Part shown: piece by piece, positions 8,739 to 17,460 of the stretch | How positions within the stretch are numbered: position 1 is the stretch's first letter | How the letters are laid out: each line of letters starts with the position of its first letter | DNA from: Saccharothrix sp. NRRL B-16348 | GTDB lineage: Bacteria; Actinomycetota; Actinomycetes; Mycobacteriales; Pseudonocardiaceae | NCBI RefSeq assembly: GCF_001280085.1 | Contig: NZ_LGED01000192.1 | Coordinates: 1-64,000 of the forward strand | Direction of reading: 5' to 3' | DNA length: 64,000 nucleotides | Notes under the pieces: model-generated | Databases searched by the model: none | What the model saw: only the letters and a program-made list of their open reading frames with translations | What the model was told of the DNA's origin: nothing | Program-made: the position numbers and the translations under genes

Positions 8739-9602
8739 ATGGACTTCTGGGGCGCGGTGCGAACGCTGCGCAGGCGGTGGTACATCGCCCTGCCGGCGGC
8801 GGTCACAGCGGTCGCCGTGGCCGCCGGCGTGTTCCTGTCCATCCCGACGCGCTACCAGTCCTCCGGGGTCATGGTGTTCACGTCGCCGTCGGCCGGTGGC
8901 TCGTTCTCGGAGAACATCTCGCCCGAGGACGCGGTGCGGGTCAACCCGCTGCTGTCGTTCGACGGCAGCCTGACGACCACCGCGCAGATCATCTCGCAGA
9001 TCCTGGCCGACCCGAAGACCCGCAAGGAGTCGCTCGGCCTCGACAAGGAGTCGACGGAGAACTTCACCGCGGCCGGTGGCGGCATGGGTGGCCCGTTCCT
9101 GTTCGTGACCGCGGACGGCAGCACCCCGGAGGCGGCCGAGCGGCTGGTCACCACGGTGATGGAGTTCGCGACCAAGGAGCTGGACGAGCAGCAGACCGCG
9201 CTGAAGGCGCCGGCGTCGACGTTCATCACCTCGCAGGTGATCGTGAACCCGACCGAGGCGGAGGCGCAGATCGGCGGCAAGGTCCGGTACGCGGGCGCGG
9301 CGTTCGTGCTGCTGATGCTGTTGACGACGGCCGCCACGTTCGGCGGCGACAGCGTGCTGAACCACCTGCGGCGCCGCCGTGAGGCGCGTGAGGGTGCCTC
9401 CGAGGACGCCGCCCCTCCCGCCGACGCTCCCCCGGCCACGCCGTCGTCCCCCAATGGCGCGCCGCGCCGTCCGCCCGGCCCACCGGTCCGCCGACCGCAG
9501 CCGACGGCCAGCGAGCAGACGGTGAAGATCGCCGCGCCGGGACCGCGCACCACCGGCACACCGGGCGCCCCCGCGTGGCCGACCAGCGAAGACAAACCCT
9601 GA
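8739..9602 (+). CDS. Wzz-like chain-length determinant family membrane protein
   Basis: A 287-residue polysaccharide co-polymerase of the Wzz/Wzc-N type without a kinase domain. It has a first membrane helix at about residues 16-35 (RWYIALPAAVTAVAVAAGVF), the typical RYQSSGVMVFTSPS after it, a periplasm-facing region of about 150 residues, and a second helix near residue 190 (AGAAFVLLMLLTTAATFGG). The C-terminal 80 residues are a Pro/Ala-rich cytosolic tail. GGGGAG 3 bases before the ATG supports the start. The ligase-family gene follows 2 bp after its stop, so the two likely set chain length and polymerise or ligate the glycan together. Confidence 0.85.
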   Translation: MDFWGAVRTLRRRWYIALPAAVTAVAVAAGVFLSIPTRYQSSGVMVFTSPSAGGSFSENISPEDAVRVNPLLSFDGSLTTTAQIISQILADPKTRKESLGLDKESTENFTAAGGGMGGPFLFVTADGSTPEAAERLVTTVMEFATKELDEQQTALKAPASTFITSQVIVNPTEAEAQIGGKVRYAGAAFVLLMLLTTAATFGGDSVLNHLRRRREAREGASEDAAPPADAPPATPSSPNGAPRRPPGPPVRRPQPTASEQTVKIAAPGPRTTGTPGAPAWPTSEDKP

Positions 9603-9604
9603 CC

Positions 9605-10939
9605 GTGGCCGAGCGGTTCCTCGCGGACCAGCCCGTGCGGCGGCGGGCGGACGGTGCCACGCTGGTGAGCCTGTTCCTGCTGGCGCTGCTGATCATCCCG
9701 GCCCGGCTGGTGCTGTCGTTCGTGCCGATGACCCTGCCGCCCGCGCTGGTGGTGGCGTTGCTGCTGGGCGTGCTGTGGGTGTCCGGGCAGATGGTGGACA
9801 CCGTCGGCATGGGCAAGGGGCGCAACGTCGTGCGCACGGCCGTGGCGCTGTACCTGGCGTCGCAGCTGGCGACGTACGGCGTGGCGACGCGGCGTTGGCT
9901 GCCGACCGACGAGCTGACCGTGGCCGACAGCAGCATCATCCGGATCACGTCGATGATCGCGGTCGCCGTGTTCGTGTGCGACGCCGTGCGCACCAAGGAG
10001 CGGCTCGACAAGGTGCTGAAGCTGCTGCTCGGCAGCGCGGCGGTGATCGCGTTCGTCGGGCTGGTGCAGTTCGGGCTCGGGGTCGACCTGGCGTCGTACG
10101 TGTCGCTGCCGGGGCTGCGCGTGCAGGACAACGGGTACTCGGCGATGGAGTCCCGGTCGATCTTCCGGCGGCCGACCGGCACCACGAACCACCCGATCGA
10201 GTTCGGCCTGGTGTGCGCGATGGCCGTGCCGCTGGGCGTGCACTACGTGTTCAAGGCCCGGGACGACGGCACGCCGCACCTGCGCTGGTTCGCGTGCCTG
10301 GCGCTGGTGGGGCTGGGCGCGCTGATGTCGTTGTCGCGGACGGCGCTGCTGTGCATGGCGATCGGCGCGGTGATCATGATCATCACGTTGCCGCGGCGGC
10401 GCAAGGTCGCCACGGCGGTGGTGGGCGGTGGGTCGTTCCTCGGCGCGACCCTGGTGGTGCCGGGGCTGTTCGGGACGTTGCGCGGGATGTTCTCCAACAT
10501 CGAGGACGACCCGAGCGTGAAGGCGCGCACGGCGGACTACGAGGCGGCGTGGGAGCAGGTCGACCTGAACCCGTTGCTGGGGCGCGGGTTCGGCACGTAC
10601 CTGCCGACGAAGTACACGATCCTGGACAACCAGTTCCTGCTGACGTTGATCGAGAACGGCTACCTGGGGCTGTTCGCGTTGGTCGGGATGTTCCTGGCGG
10701 CGGCGTTCGCGGCGATCCGGGTGCGGGTGATCAGCGAGGACGAGCAGTTGCGGAGCCTGGCGAGCGCGCTGCTGGCGGCCGTGGTGGCGGGCGGGATCGC
10801 GTCGGTGACGTTCGACCTGCTGGGCTTCGGCGTGGCGACCGGCCTGGTGTTCACCATGATCGGCGCGTCGGGGGCGTTGCTGCGGGTGGCGAAGGACGAG
10901 CGGCGGCGTGCGGCGGCGCTCCCGGTCCGTGAGGCGTAG
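9605..10939 (+). CDS. O-antigen ligase / polymerase (WaaL/Wzy) family membrane protein
   Basis: A 444-residue protein with about 11-12 membrane helices and a large outer loop near residues 150-185 (LQVQ-type loop, RPTGTTNHPIEFGLVCAMA). The PF04932 landmarks are visible: MSLSRTALLCMAIGAV and, late, LLGRGFGTYLPTKYTI followed by DNQFLLTLIENGYLGL. It should join or polymerise lipid-linked glycan on the outer side of the membrane. The GTG at 9605 was chosen because it sits 2 bp after the previous stop and directly precedes the first helix; a GTG at 9575 would overlap the Wzz-like gene by 28 bp. Ligase versus polymerase cannot be decided from sequence. Confidence 0.85.
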   Translation: MAERFLADQPVRRRADGATLVSLFLLALLIIPARLVLSFVPMTLPPALVVALLLGVLWVSGQMVDTVGMGKGRNVVRTAVALYLASQLATYGVATRRWLPTDELTVADSSIIRITSMIAVAVFVCDAVRTKERLDKVLKLLLGSAAVIAFVGLVQFGLGVDLASYVSLPGLRVQDNGYSAMESRSIFRRPTGTTNHPIEFGLVCAMAVPLGVHYVFKARDDGTPHLRWFACLALVGLGALMSLSRTALLCMAIGAVIMIITLPRRRKVATAVVGGGSFLGATLVVPGLFGTLRGMFSNIEDDPSVKARTADYEAAWEQVDLNPLLGRGFGTYLPTKYTILDNQFLLTLIENGYLGLFALVGMFLAAAFAAIRVRVISEDEQLRSLASALLAAVVAGGIASVTFDLLGFGVATGLVFTMIGASGALLRVAKDERRRAAALPVREA

Positions 10940-11043
10940 GACCGCGGGTCAGCAGTCGATCGGGTCGAGTTCGAACGGCGTCTTGGCCGCGGTGATCCCC
11001 GGTCCGGCGACCCGGGAGGCGTGAACGCGCAGGTCGCGTGTTC

Positions 11044-11126
11044 TGAGCGTTGAACTCACGCGTTCTGAACGTAGGACACGCGCGACGCGAACGTAGGACA
11101 CGCGCGGTCTGAAGGTACGACACGCG
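11044..11126. repeat. Intergenic repeat, copy A (leader plus three 22-bp-period units)
   Basis: A leader TGAGCGTTGAACTCA (11044-11058) is followed by GAACGTAGGACACGCG at 11067-11082 and, identical, at 11089-11104, then GAAGGTACGACACGCG at 11111-11126. The unit start positions are exactly 22 bp apart. The block lies between the convergent ends of the ligase-family gene (10939) and the large secreted protein gene (11184). A second copy with the same leader, leader-to-unit distance (23 bp) and period is at 62589-62649. Function unknown; the rest of the 244-bp gap shows no gene. Confidence 0.8.
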
Positions 11127-11183
11127 TGGGGTGAGGGGGCCGCCGCCACCCCGACGGCGGTGGGGTGGCGGCGGCGGGTGGGG

Positions 11184-14100
11184 TCAGCTGGTGGTGAAGG
11201 TGACGTCGACCCAATAGTTGCTGCCCGCGTAGGACGACTCCGGGAAGCCGGGACCCGACCGGTAGACGCCGTTGCGGGCGCCCTCGGCGGTGGCGGGCGC
11301 GCTCAGCGGTGGGCTGGTCACGGCGTTGCCCATGAAGTACCCGGAGTCCACCGAGTACCGGCCGTTCGGCGCGGTGTAGGACGCGACGTAGCTCGTGCCG
11401 GCGATGACGGTCACCGGCGAGGCGAACGTGAGGGTCTGCCAGCCGGTGGCCGTCTCGTTCGTGAACGTGCCGGTGGCCAGCGGGTTGCCCGCCGCGTCCC
11501 ACACGGTGCCGGTGTGCGTGCCCGTGTTCCCCGCGCCCTTGTAGAACCTGACCCCGGTGACGGAGCCGGTCACCGAAGGCACGAACCGGACGCCGAGCTC
11601 GTACGAGCCGGTGTCGTCGGCCGACGCCACGGTGGGCACGGTCGCCGCGCTGAACAGCGAGCACGGGCAGTTCCCGGCGGTGGTCGTGGTGAACGACCAG
11701 GTCGTCGGCGCGGTCATCACGTTGCCGTAGACGTCGGCGATCCGCAGGCTCGCGGTGTACGTCATGCCTCCGCCCAACGCCGCCGCGGGCGTCCACGTCA
11801 CCTGCTGCTGGTTGGCCGACAGCGACACCGTGCCCGCGATCTTCGCGCCGCCGGAGTCGGCGAGCGTGAACTGGGCCGTGGTGAGGTCGACCGGCTCGTC
11901 GAACGTCGCCGTCAGCAGCGAGGTGCGGGACACCTCACCGGCGCCGTCGAGCGGCGTGCGCCCGTTGACGACCGGCGGCGTGTTGTCGTCGTTGGGCAGG
12001 AAGACGACGTCGACCCAGTAGTTGCCGCCCGCGTAGGAGTTCGTCGGGTGGCCCGCGCCGGCGCGGTAGACGCCGTTGCCGCCGTCCACGCCCGACGGCG
12101 CGCTCAGCGGACCGCTGGCCACCGAGTAGCCGCTGAAGTAGCCGGCGTCGACGGAGTAGTGGCCGGTGGTCGTGGTGTACGACGCGGTGTAGGTCTGGCC
12201 CGCCGACACGAACACCGGCGCGGCGAACGTCAACGTCTGCCAGCCGCCCGCGGTCTCCCCCGTGAACGTGCCCGTGGCCAGCTGCTGGCCGCTCGGCGAC
12301 CACAGCGTGCCGGTGTGCGTGCCGGTGTTGCCCACGCCCTTGTAGAACTTCACGGCGGTGATCCGGCCGCCCGCGGTCGGGGTGAACCGGACGCCCAGCT
12401 CGTAGGCGCCGCCGTCGTCGCTGGAGGTGATCGTGGGCACGGTCGCCGCGCTGAACAGCGTGCACGGGCAGATGACGGCCGGGTCGGTGGTGAACGACCA
12501 CGTCACCGGGTCCGGCATCGGGTTGCCGTTGGCGTCGGCGATCAGCACGCTGGCCGTGTACCGGGTGCCGGGCATGAGCTTGCCGGTCGGCGTCCAGGTG
12601 GCCGTCCGCTGGTCGCCGGACAGCGACACCGAGCCGGTGAGCTGCGTGCCGCGCGGGTCGGTCAGCCACAGCTGCGCGCTGGCCGGGTCGACGGGCTCGC
12701 TGAACGTCGCGGTGAGCGGGGTGGTGGCGACGACGTTCGTCGCGTCGACCGCCGGGGCGCGGTTGGTCATCGTCGGCGGCGTGGTGTCACCGTTGAGGCC
12801 GTTGCGGTAGACGACGTCGACCCAGTAGTTCGTCGCGTTGTACGACGAGGTGGGCGCGAAGCCGCCGGTGCCGTAGCGGTAGACGCCGTTGTACCCGTCG
12901 ACGCCGTCGGCGAGCGCCCGCAGGCCCGCGTAGCTCGCGCCCTGGCCCGCGAAGTAGCCGCCGGTGACCGCGTAACGGCCGTTCGGCGCGTGGTAGGACA
13001 CGATGTAGGTCGTGTTCGCCTGCACGACCACCGGTGACGCGAACGTCAGCTTCTGCCAGCCGCTCGCGCTCTCGTTGGTGAACGTCCCCGTGGCCAGCAG
13101 CAGGCCGGTGGACGACCACAGCGAGCCGGTGTGCGTGCCGGTGTTGCCGGTGCCCTTGAAGAACCGGACGCCGAGCACCTCGCCCTTGCCGTTGAAGCGG
13201 ACCTTGGTGCCGACCTCGATCGGCGTGGTGTCGGTCGACGCGTAGACGGCGGGCCGGGCGAAGTCGTCCCAGACCGTGCACGGGCACGTCGCGGGCCGGG
13301 TCGCGCCGGTGGTGAACGACCACGTCGACTGCGGCGTCTGGTTACCCGCCGCGTCGGACACGCGCAGCGCCGCCGTGTAGCCGGTGTTCGGGGTGAGCGC
13401 CTGGCCGGGCGTGAACGTCACGGTCTTGTTCTCGTTGGACAGGGCCAGCGAGCCGGACACCGAGCCGCTCGGTCCGGTCAGGGTGAACTGGGCGGAGCCG
13501 GGCGTGACGGCCTCGTCGTAGGTGGCGGAGACGACGGGGGTGAGCGCGACGGTGCCCTCGCCGCCGACCGGCGAGGTCGACACGAGCAGCGGCGCGCGCT
13601 GGTCGGGGCCGGGGTCCGGCGCCCACACCACGTCCACCCAGTAGTTGCTGCCCCAGTGGGACTGGGTCGGGAAGCCGGCGCCGCCGAACCGGAACAGGCC
13701 GTTCGGGCCGTCCTCGCCGTTCTTCAGGCCGGTGACCGGTTCGAGGTAGCGCTGCTGCTGGAAGAAGTACTCCAGGTCGTACGAGTAGTGCCCGTTGGGC
13801 GCGAAGTACGACACGACGTACGTCGTGCCCGCGGCCACCTGCACGGGCATCGCGAAGGTCAGCGTCTGCCAGCCGCTCGCGGTCTCGTTGGTGAACGTGC
13901 CGGTGGCCAGCGGGTTGCCCGCCTTGTCCCACAACGTGCCGGTGTGCGTGCCGTTGTTGCCGGGGCCCTTGTAGAACCGCACGCCGCGCACGTAGCCGTC
14001 GCTGTTCGCACGCCACTTCACGCCCAGCTCCAGCGGCGACGCGTCACCGCTGTCGGGCACGTCGGGCGTGTCGGTGCTGGTCCACAGGCCGCACGGGCAG

Positions 14101-16025
14101 GTGCGCGGGTTCACGCCGGGCGTCGCCACCACGGGGGTGGACAGGTTCGCCGAGTCGTCCACGGCCCGCACGCGCAGGCTCGCCGGGCCGGACTTGGCCG
14201 GGGTGTAGGTGTAGCTCCACGCCGTCTGACCGGCCTGCCACACCGCCGGGTGCCAGCGGGTGCCGCCGTCGGTGGACACCTCGACGCCACCGACCTGGCC
14301 GCCCACGTCGGCCACCGTGCCGGCGAACGTGTACGCCGCGCCCACGTTCGAGATCGCGGGCACGCTGGTGAACGCGACCGTCGGCGCCTGGGTGTCCGTG
14401 CTCTTGGCCGCCTGCACCAGACCGGCCTGCAACGTGGTCGCCGGCACGCCCATGTCTGCCAGGAAGTTGACCGTGGCCTGCTTCAGCCGCACGTCGGAGG
14501 TCGGCGTGTTGGTGAGGAACGCGTGCTCGTCGTCCACGCCCCACGCCCACTGGACCGTGCCCGCGCCGAACACCAGCGACCCGCTCGGGTGCTTGTAGTA
14601 GGTGATGGCGTGGGTCTTGGTGTCCGGCGTGTAGAGGTCGCCGTGGTTCTGCAGCACGTACGGGCCCTCGGGCATGTTCACGGTGGTGCGGGACAGCTGC
14701 GCCACGCCCGGCGGCTGGAAGCCGTTGTCCTCCACCGAGTTCCACTCGTAGCCGAGCGTGCCGGGCTGGAACGTGTACGTGCTGCCGGCGGCCATGCTCT
14801 GCAACGACGTGTGCCGCCACAGCCGCATCTTCCCGTACGCGGCGGGTACTTGGAGCGAGTCCTCGCGGCGGCCGTTGACCGTGAAGATGTTGCCGAGCAG
14901 CGCGTTCTCCGGGCGACCGCCGTCCTGGTCGGGGTAGCGCGGGTCGCGCCACGTGCCGGTCCAGTCGCTCAGGTGGTCGTTCTGGGTGCCCTTGGTCTCC
15001 TTGTAGCAGGCGATGGTGCGCCAGTCGGTCCGGGAGGAGTCGATGCTCTTCTCCCACCGGTGCTTCCAGAAGATCTCGTTGCCGGTCAGGAACGCCATGT
15101 GCACGCCCGCGTCCCGGGCCGCCTCCACGTTGGCGCGCTGCTCGTTGGACCAGTACTCGTCGTGGCCGACGGCCATGAACACCTGGTGGTTCTTGATCAG
15201 GTGGCCGCGCCGGGCCGAGTCGGCGTCCGTGGTGTAGCTGACGTCGTACCCGTTGGCTTCGAGGAAGCGCAGCATCGGGTACTCGGCGTTGAAGATGAAG
15301 TTGTCGTCGCCGTCGCCGCCGGTGTACGGGCGGTTGTAGCTGACCTTGAACGCCTGCCCGCCCTGGCCGGGGCCGTCGCCGAAGTACAGGCTGTTGCCGC
15401 CGTAGCGGTTGTAGGCGACCCAGGTCGAGTCGGAGGTCTGGAACAGGATCTTCGAGGTGCTGGTGTCGTCGCGGACGACGAACACGATCTCGTTCTCCGC
15501 GCCGTTGTCGTTGCGGTGCGTGCGCGCGTAGTAGAGGCCGGAGACCGCGGTGGGCGGCACGTTCCAGCTCAGCGACACGGCCCAGTTGCCGCAGTCGATC
15601 AACGCGCTGCCGTCGTCGCCGCGCAGGCACGGGTCCTGGTTCTGCGGGCTGTTGCGGCTGATCCGCTCCTGGAAGCGGGCGCCGACGCCGCCGTAGTAGC
15701 CGAGCCGGTAGATGTCGATGTAGTAGGACGACGCGCTGGTCAGCATCTTGAAGTCGACCCGGCCGCCGGGGGTGGCGCTGATGTCGGTGGTGTAGCCGAG
15801 GATGCCGTCGTCGCGGTAGGAGACCTGCCAGTCGGGCGTGCCCGGCTTGGTGTTCTCGCAGGCGACCTTGTTGACCACCGGCACGTCGCACGGCGCGGCG
15901 GCGGCCTCGGGGGCGCGCAGCAGACCGACGACCGCGATCGTGGACGCCACCAGGGCGACCACCACCGCCAGGCGCAGCAGCAGTACCGATAGCGCGGAGC
16001 TCGCCCGCGTCTGGTCGGCGGTCAT
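11184..16025 (-). CDS. 1613-residue secreted protein: DMFA2-C-like domain plus four DUF4082 repeats alternating with Ig-like domains
   Basis: Signal peptide in the first 43 residues (cleavage near EAAAA). Residues about 60-530 resemble the N,N-dimethylformamidase beta-subunit C-terminal domain (DMFA2_C): GLYYARTHRNDNG, VAVGHDEYWS-like FMAVGHDEYWSNEQR and FLTGNEIFWKHRWEK. An Ig-like domain follows (about 545-640). Then four DUF4082 modules begin at about 642, 913, 1185 and 1452, each opening with a CPC motif (TCPCGLW, TCPCTVW, ICPCTLF, NCPCSLF) and ending with SNYWVDVVF-like text, separated by three SbsA-type Ig-like (Big_5) domains. DUF4082 is often found in carbohydrate-related surface proteins, so adhesion to or modification of the glycan is plausible. 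The start lies before a conventional positively charged region. Confidence 0.85.
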   Translation of the reverse strand: MTADQTRASSALSVLLLRLAVVVALVASTIAVVGLLRAPEAAAAPCDVPVVNKVACENTKPGTPDWQVSYRDDGILGYTTDISATPGGRVDFKMLTSASSYYIDIYRLGYYGGVGARFQERISRNSPQNQDPCLRGDDGSALIDCGNWAVSLSWNVPPTAVSGLYYARTHRNDNGAENEIVFVVRDDTSTSKILFQTSDSTWVAYNRYGGNSLYFGDGPGQGGQAFKVSYNRPYTGGDGDDNFIFNAEYPMLRFLEANGYDVSYTTDADSARRGHLIKNHQVFMAVGHDEYWSNEQRANVEAARDAGVHMAFLTGNEIFWKHRWEKSIDSSRTDWRTIACYKETKGTQNDHLSDWTGTWRDPRYPDQDGGRPENALLGNIFTVNGRREDSLQVPAAYGKMRLWRHTSLQSMAAGSTYTFQPGTLGYEWNSVEDNGFQPPGVAQLSRTTVNMPEGPYVLQNHGDLYTPDTKTHAITYYKHPSGSLVFGAGTVQWAWGVDDEHAFLTNTPTSDVRLKQATVNFLADMGVPATTLQAGLVQAAKSTDTQAPTVAFTSVPAISNVGAAYTFAGTVADVGGQVGGVEVSTDGGTRWHPAVWQAGQTAWSYTYTPAKSGPASLRVRAVDDSANLSTPVVATPGVNPRTCPCGLWTSTDTPDVPDSGDASPLELGVKWRANSDGYVRGVRFYKGPGNNGTHTGTLWDKAGNPLATGTFTNETASGWQTLTFAMPVQVAAGTTYVVSYFAPNGHYSYDLEYFFQQQRYLEPVTGLKNGEDGPNGLFRFGGAGFPTQSHWGSNYWVDVVWAPDPGPDQRAPLLVSTSPVGGEGTVALTPVVSATYDEAVTPGSAQFTLTGPSGSVSGSLALSNENKTVTFTPGQALTPNTGYTAALRVSDAAGNQTPQSTWSFTTGATRPATCPCTVWDDFARPAVYASTDTTPIEVGTKVRFNGKGEVLGVRFFKGTGNTGTHTGSLWSSTGLLLATGTFTNESASGWQKLTFASPVVVQANTTYIVSYHAPNGRYAVTGGYFAGQGASYAGLRALADGVDGYNGVYRYGTGGFAPTSSYNATNYWVDVVYRNGLNGDTTPPTMTNRAPAVDATNVVATTPLTATFSEPVDPASAQLWLTDPRGTQLTGSVSLSGDQRTATWTPTGKLMPGTRYTASVLIADANGNPMPDPVTWSFTTDPAVICPCTLFSAATVPTITSSDDGGAYELGVRFTPTAGGRITAVKFYKGVGNTGTHTGTLWSPSGQQLATGTFTGETAGGWQTLTFAAPVFVSAGQTYTASYTTTTGHYSVDAGYFSGYSVASGPLSAPSGVDGGNGVYRAGAGHPTNSYAGGNYWVDVVFLPNDDNTPPVVNGRTPLDGAGEVSRTSLLTATFDEPVDLTTAQFTLADSGGAKIAGTVSLSANQQQVTWTPAAALGGGMTYTASLRIADVYGNVMTAPTTWSFTTTTAGNCPCSLFSAATVPTVASADDTGSYELGVRFVPSVTGSVTGVRFYKGAGNTGTHTGTVWDAAGNPLATGTFTNETATGWQTLTFASPVTVIAGTSYVASYTAPNGRYSVDSGYFMGNAVTSPPLSAPATAEGARNGVYRSGPGFPESSYAGSNYWVDVTFTTS

Positions 16026-16225
16026 GGATTTGTCACCTCTCGGGCAAAGCGGCCGTGACTGCGAGTGATCCGATGCGCACTACGTCGATCAGCGGAGTCC
16101 TGTTGCTCCGATGGTCGTGAAGACCGCACTTCGCGTTACAGCACAACGTGATCGGCGCTCGGTTGAGCACGATGGGTGACGCCCGGCTCGATCACGTCGT
16201 GCGGTGGAGCGGTCCTGCCGAGGTG

Positions 16226-17368
16226 TCATCGCGTGTTGAGCGGCAGGTGGAGCGCCGCCGTCAACTCGTCGACCACGGTGTGCTGCTCCGCGTCCGTCAT
16301 GTCGTGGTAGAGCGGGAGGATCAGCGACCTCCTGGTGAACGCCTCCGTCACCGGCAGGTCGACGTGCGGGTGGCCGGCGTAGGCCGGCTCCAGGTGGGCG
16401 GCCATGATCCCCCGGCGTGCCGACACACCCCGTGCGGCGAGCCGGGCCAGGACGTCGTCGCGCTCCACCGCGACGTCGTCGGACAGCATGACCCAGAACG
16501 ACTGGTAGTTCGTCGTGCCGTGCTCGGGGTCGCGCACCGCGCGCAACGCGGGCACGGCGGCCAGCAACTCGTGGTAGCGGGCCGCCAGCTCGCGCCGACG
16601 GCGGACGATCGCGTCCAGTTTGGACAGTTGCACCAGCCCGACGGCGGCCTGGATGTCGGTCATCCGGTAGTTGAACGCGGTCTCCAGGTAGCTCTCCACG
16701 ACCGCGCCGCCACCGCGGTGCCGCTCGGCCGCGCTCACGCTCATGCCGTGCTCGCGCAACCGCTTGGCCCGGCCCGCCCACTCGACGTGGTTCGTGGTGA
16801 GCATCCCGCCCTCGCCGGTGGTGATCAGCTTGCGCGGGTGGAACGACCACGCCGCCATCTCGGCGTCCGCGCCGACCGGCACGCCCCGGTAGATCGACCC
16901 GGCGGCGCAGGCGGCGTCCTCCACCACCGTGACGCCACGCGGGCCGCACAGGGCGCGGACCGGGTCGACGTCGGCGGGCACGCCGGCCTGGTGCACCAGG
17001 ATCACCGCGCGGGTGCGGTCGGTGAGCACCGCTGCCACCCCCGCCTCGGCCAGGTTGCCGGTCTCCGGCTCCACGTCGGCGAACACGGGCGTGGCGCCGC
17101 AGTGCCGGACCGCGTTGGCGGTGGCGATGAACGACAGCGACGGCACCACGACCTCGTCACCCGGTCGCACGTCGAGCAGGTGCAGCGCGACGTGCAACGC
17201 GCTCGTGCACGACGACATGGCGACGGCGTGCACGGCGGCGACGCGGCGGGCGAAGGCGTCCTCGAACGCGGCGACCTTCGGCCCCTGCGCGACCCAGCCG
17301 GACAGCACGGCGGCGGACGCGGCCTCGGCCTCCTCCGCGCCGAGCCACGGCTTCATCACCGGGATCAC
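16226..17368 (-). CDS. DegT/DnrJ/EryC1/StrS family aminotransferase
   Basis: A 380-residue PLP-dependent sugar aminotransferase. Hallmarks: start VIPVMKPWLGAEEAEAAS, substrate loop GWVAQGPKVAAFEDAFA, SSCTSALHVALHLLDVRPGDE, VVEDAACAAGS with the PLP-ring-binding Asp, and SFHPRKLITTGEGGML with the Schiff-base Lys. It should transaminate a nucleotide keto-sugar to give an amino sugar for the surface glycan. The GTG at 17368 is chosen because relatives start with (M)IPVxxPxLG; no strong ribosome-binding site is seen. It lies 92 bp downstream of the glycosylphosphotransferase gene on the same strand. Confidence 0.9.
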   Translation of the reverse strand: MIPVMKPWLGAEEAEAASAAVLSGWVAQGPKVAAFEDAFARRVAAVHAVAMSSCTSALHVALHLLDVRPGDEVVVPSLSFIATANAVRHCGATPVFADVEPETGNLAEAGVAAVLTDRTRAVILVHQAGVPADVDPVRALCGPRGVTVVEDAACAAGSIYRGVPVGADAEMAAWSFHPRKLITTGEGGMLTTNHVEWAGRAKRLREHGMSVSAAERHRGGGAVVESYLETAFNYRMTDIQAAVGLVQLSKLDAIVRRRRELAARYHELLAAVPALRAVRDPEHGTTNYQSFWVMLSDDVAVERDDVLARLAARGVSARRGIMAAHLEPAYAGHPHVDLPVTEAFTRRSLILPLYHDMTDAEQHTVVDELTAALHLPLNTR

Positions 17369-17460
17369 GGCGACACCGCGTGCGACATGGCGCTCGTTCC
17401 TTCTCTCTGCCGGCTCACGGGGTGGCGATGCCGGTCTGCTGGTCCGTCCCGGTACCCACC

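Noticed and set aside
10949..11149. A 66-codon minus-strand frame ending ITAAKTPFELDPIDC
   Set aside because: The last 25 codons have good third-position GC, but the upstream half reads through the 22-bp repeats and no proper start exists. At most a gene remnant; not annotated.
13131..15992. A 953-codon open frame on the plus strand opposite the large secreted protein
   Set aside because: It is antisense to a protein with clear signal peptide and repeated domains; its composition (Val/Arg/Gly/Ala runs) is that of a high-GC shadow frame, with no recognisable domain.
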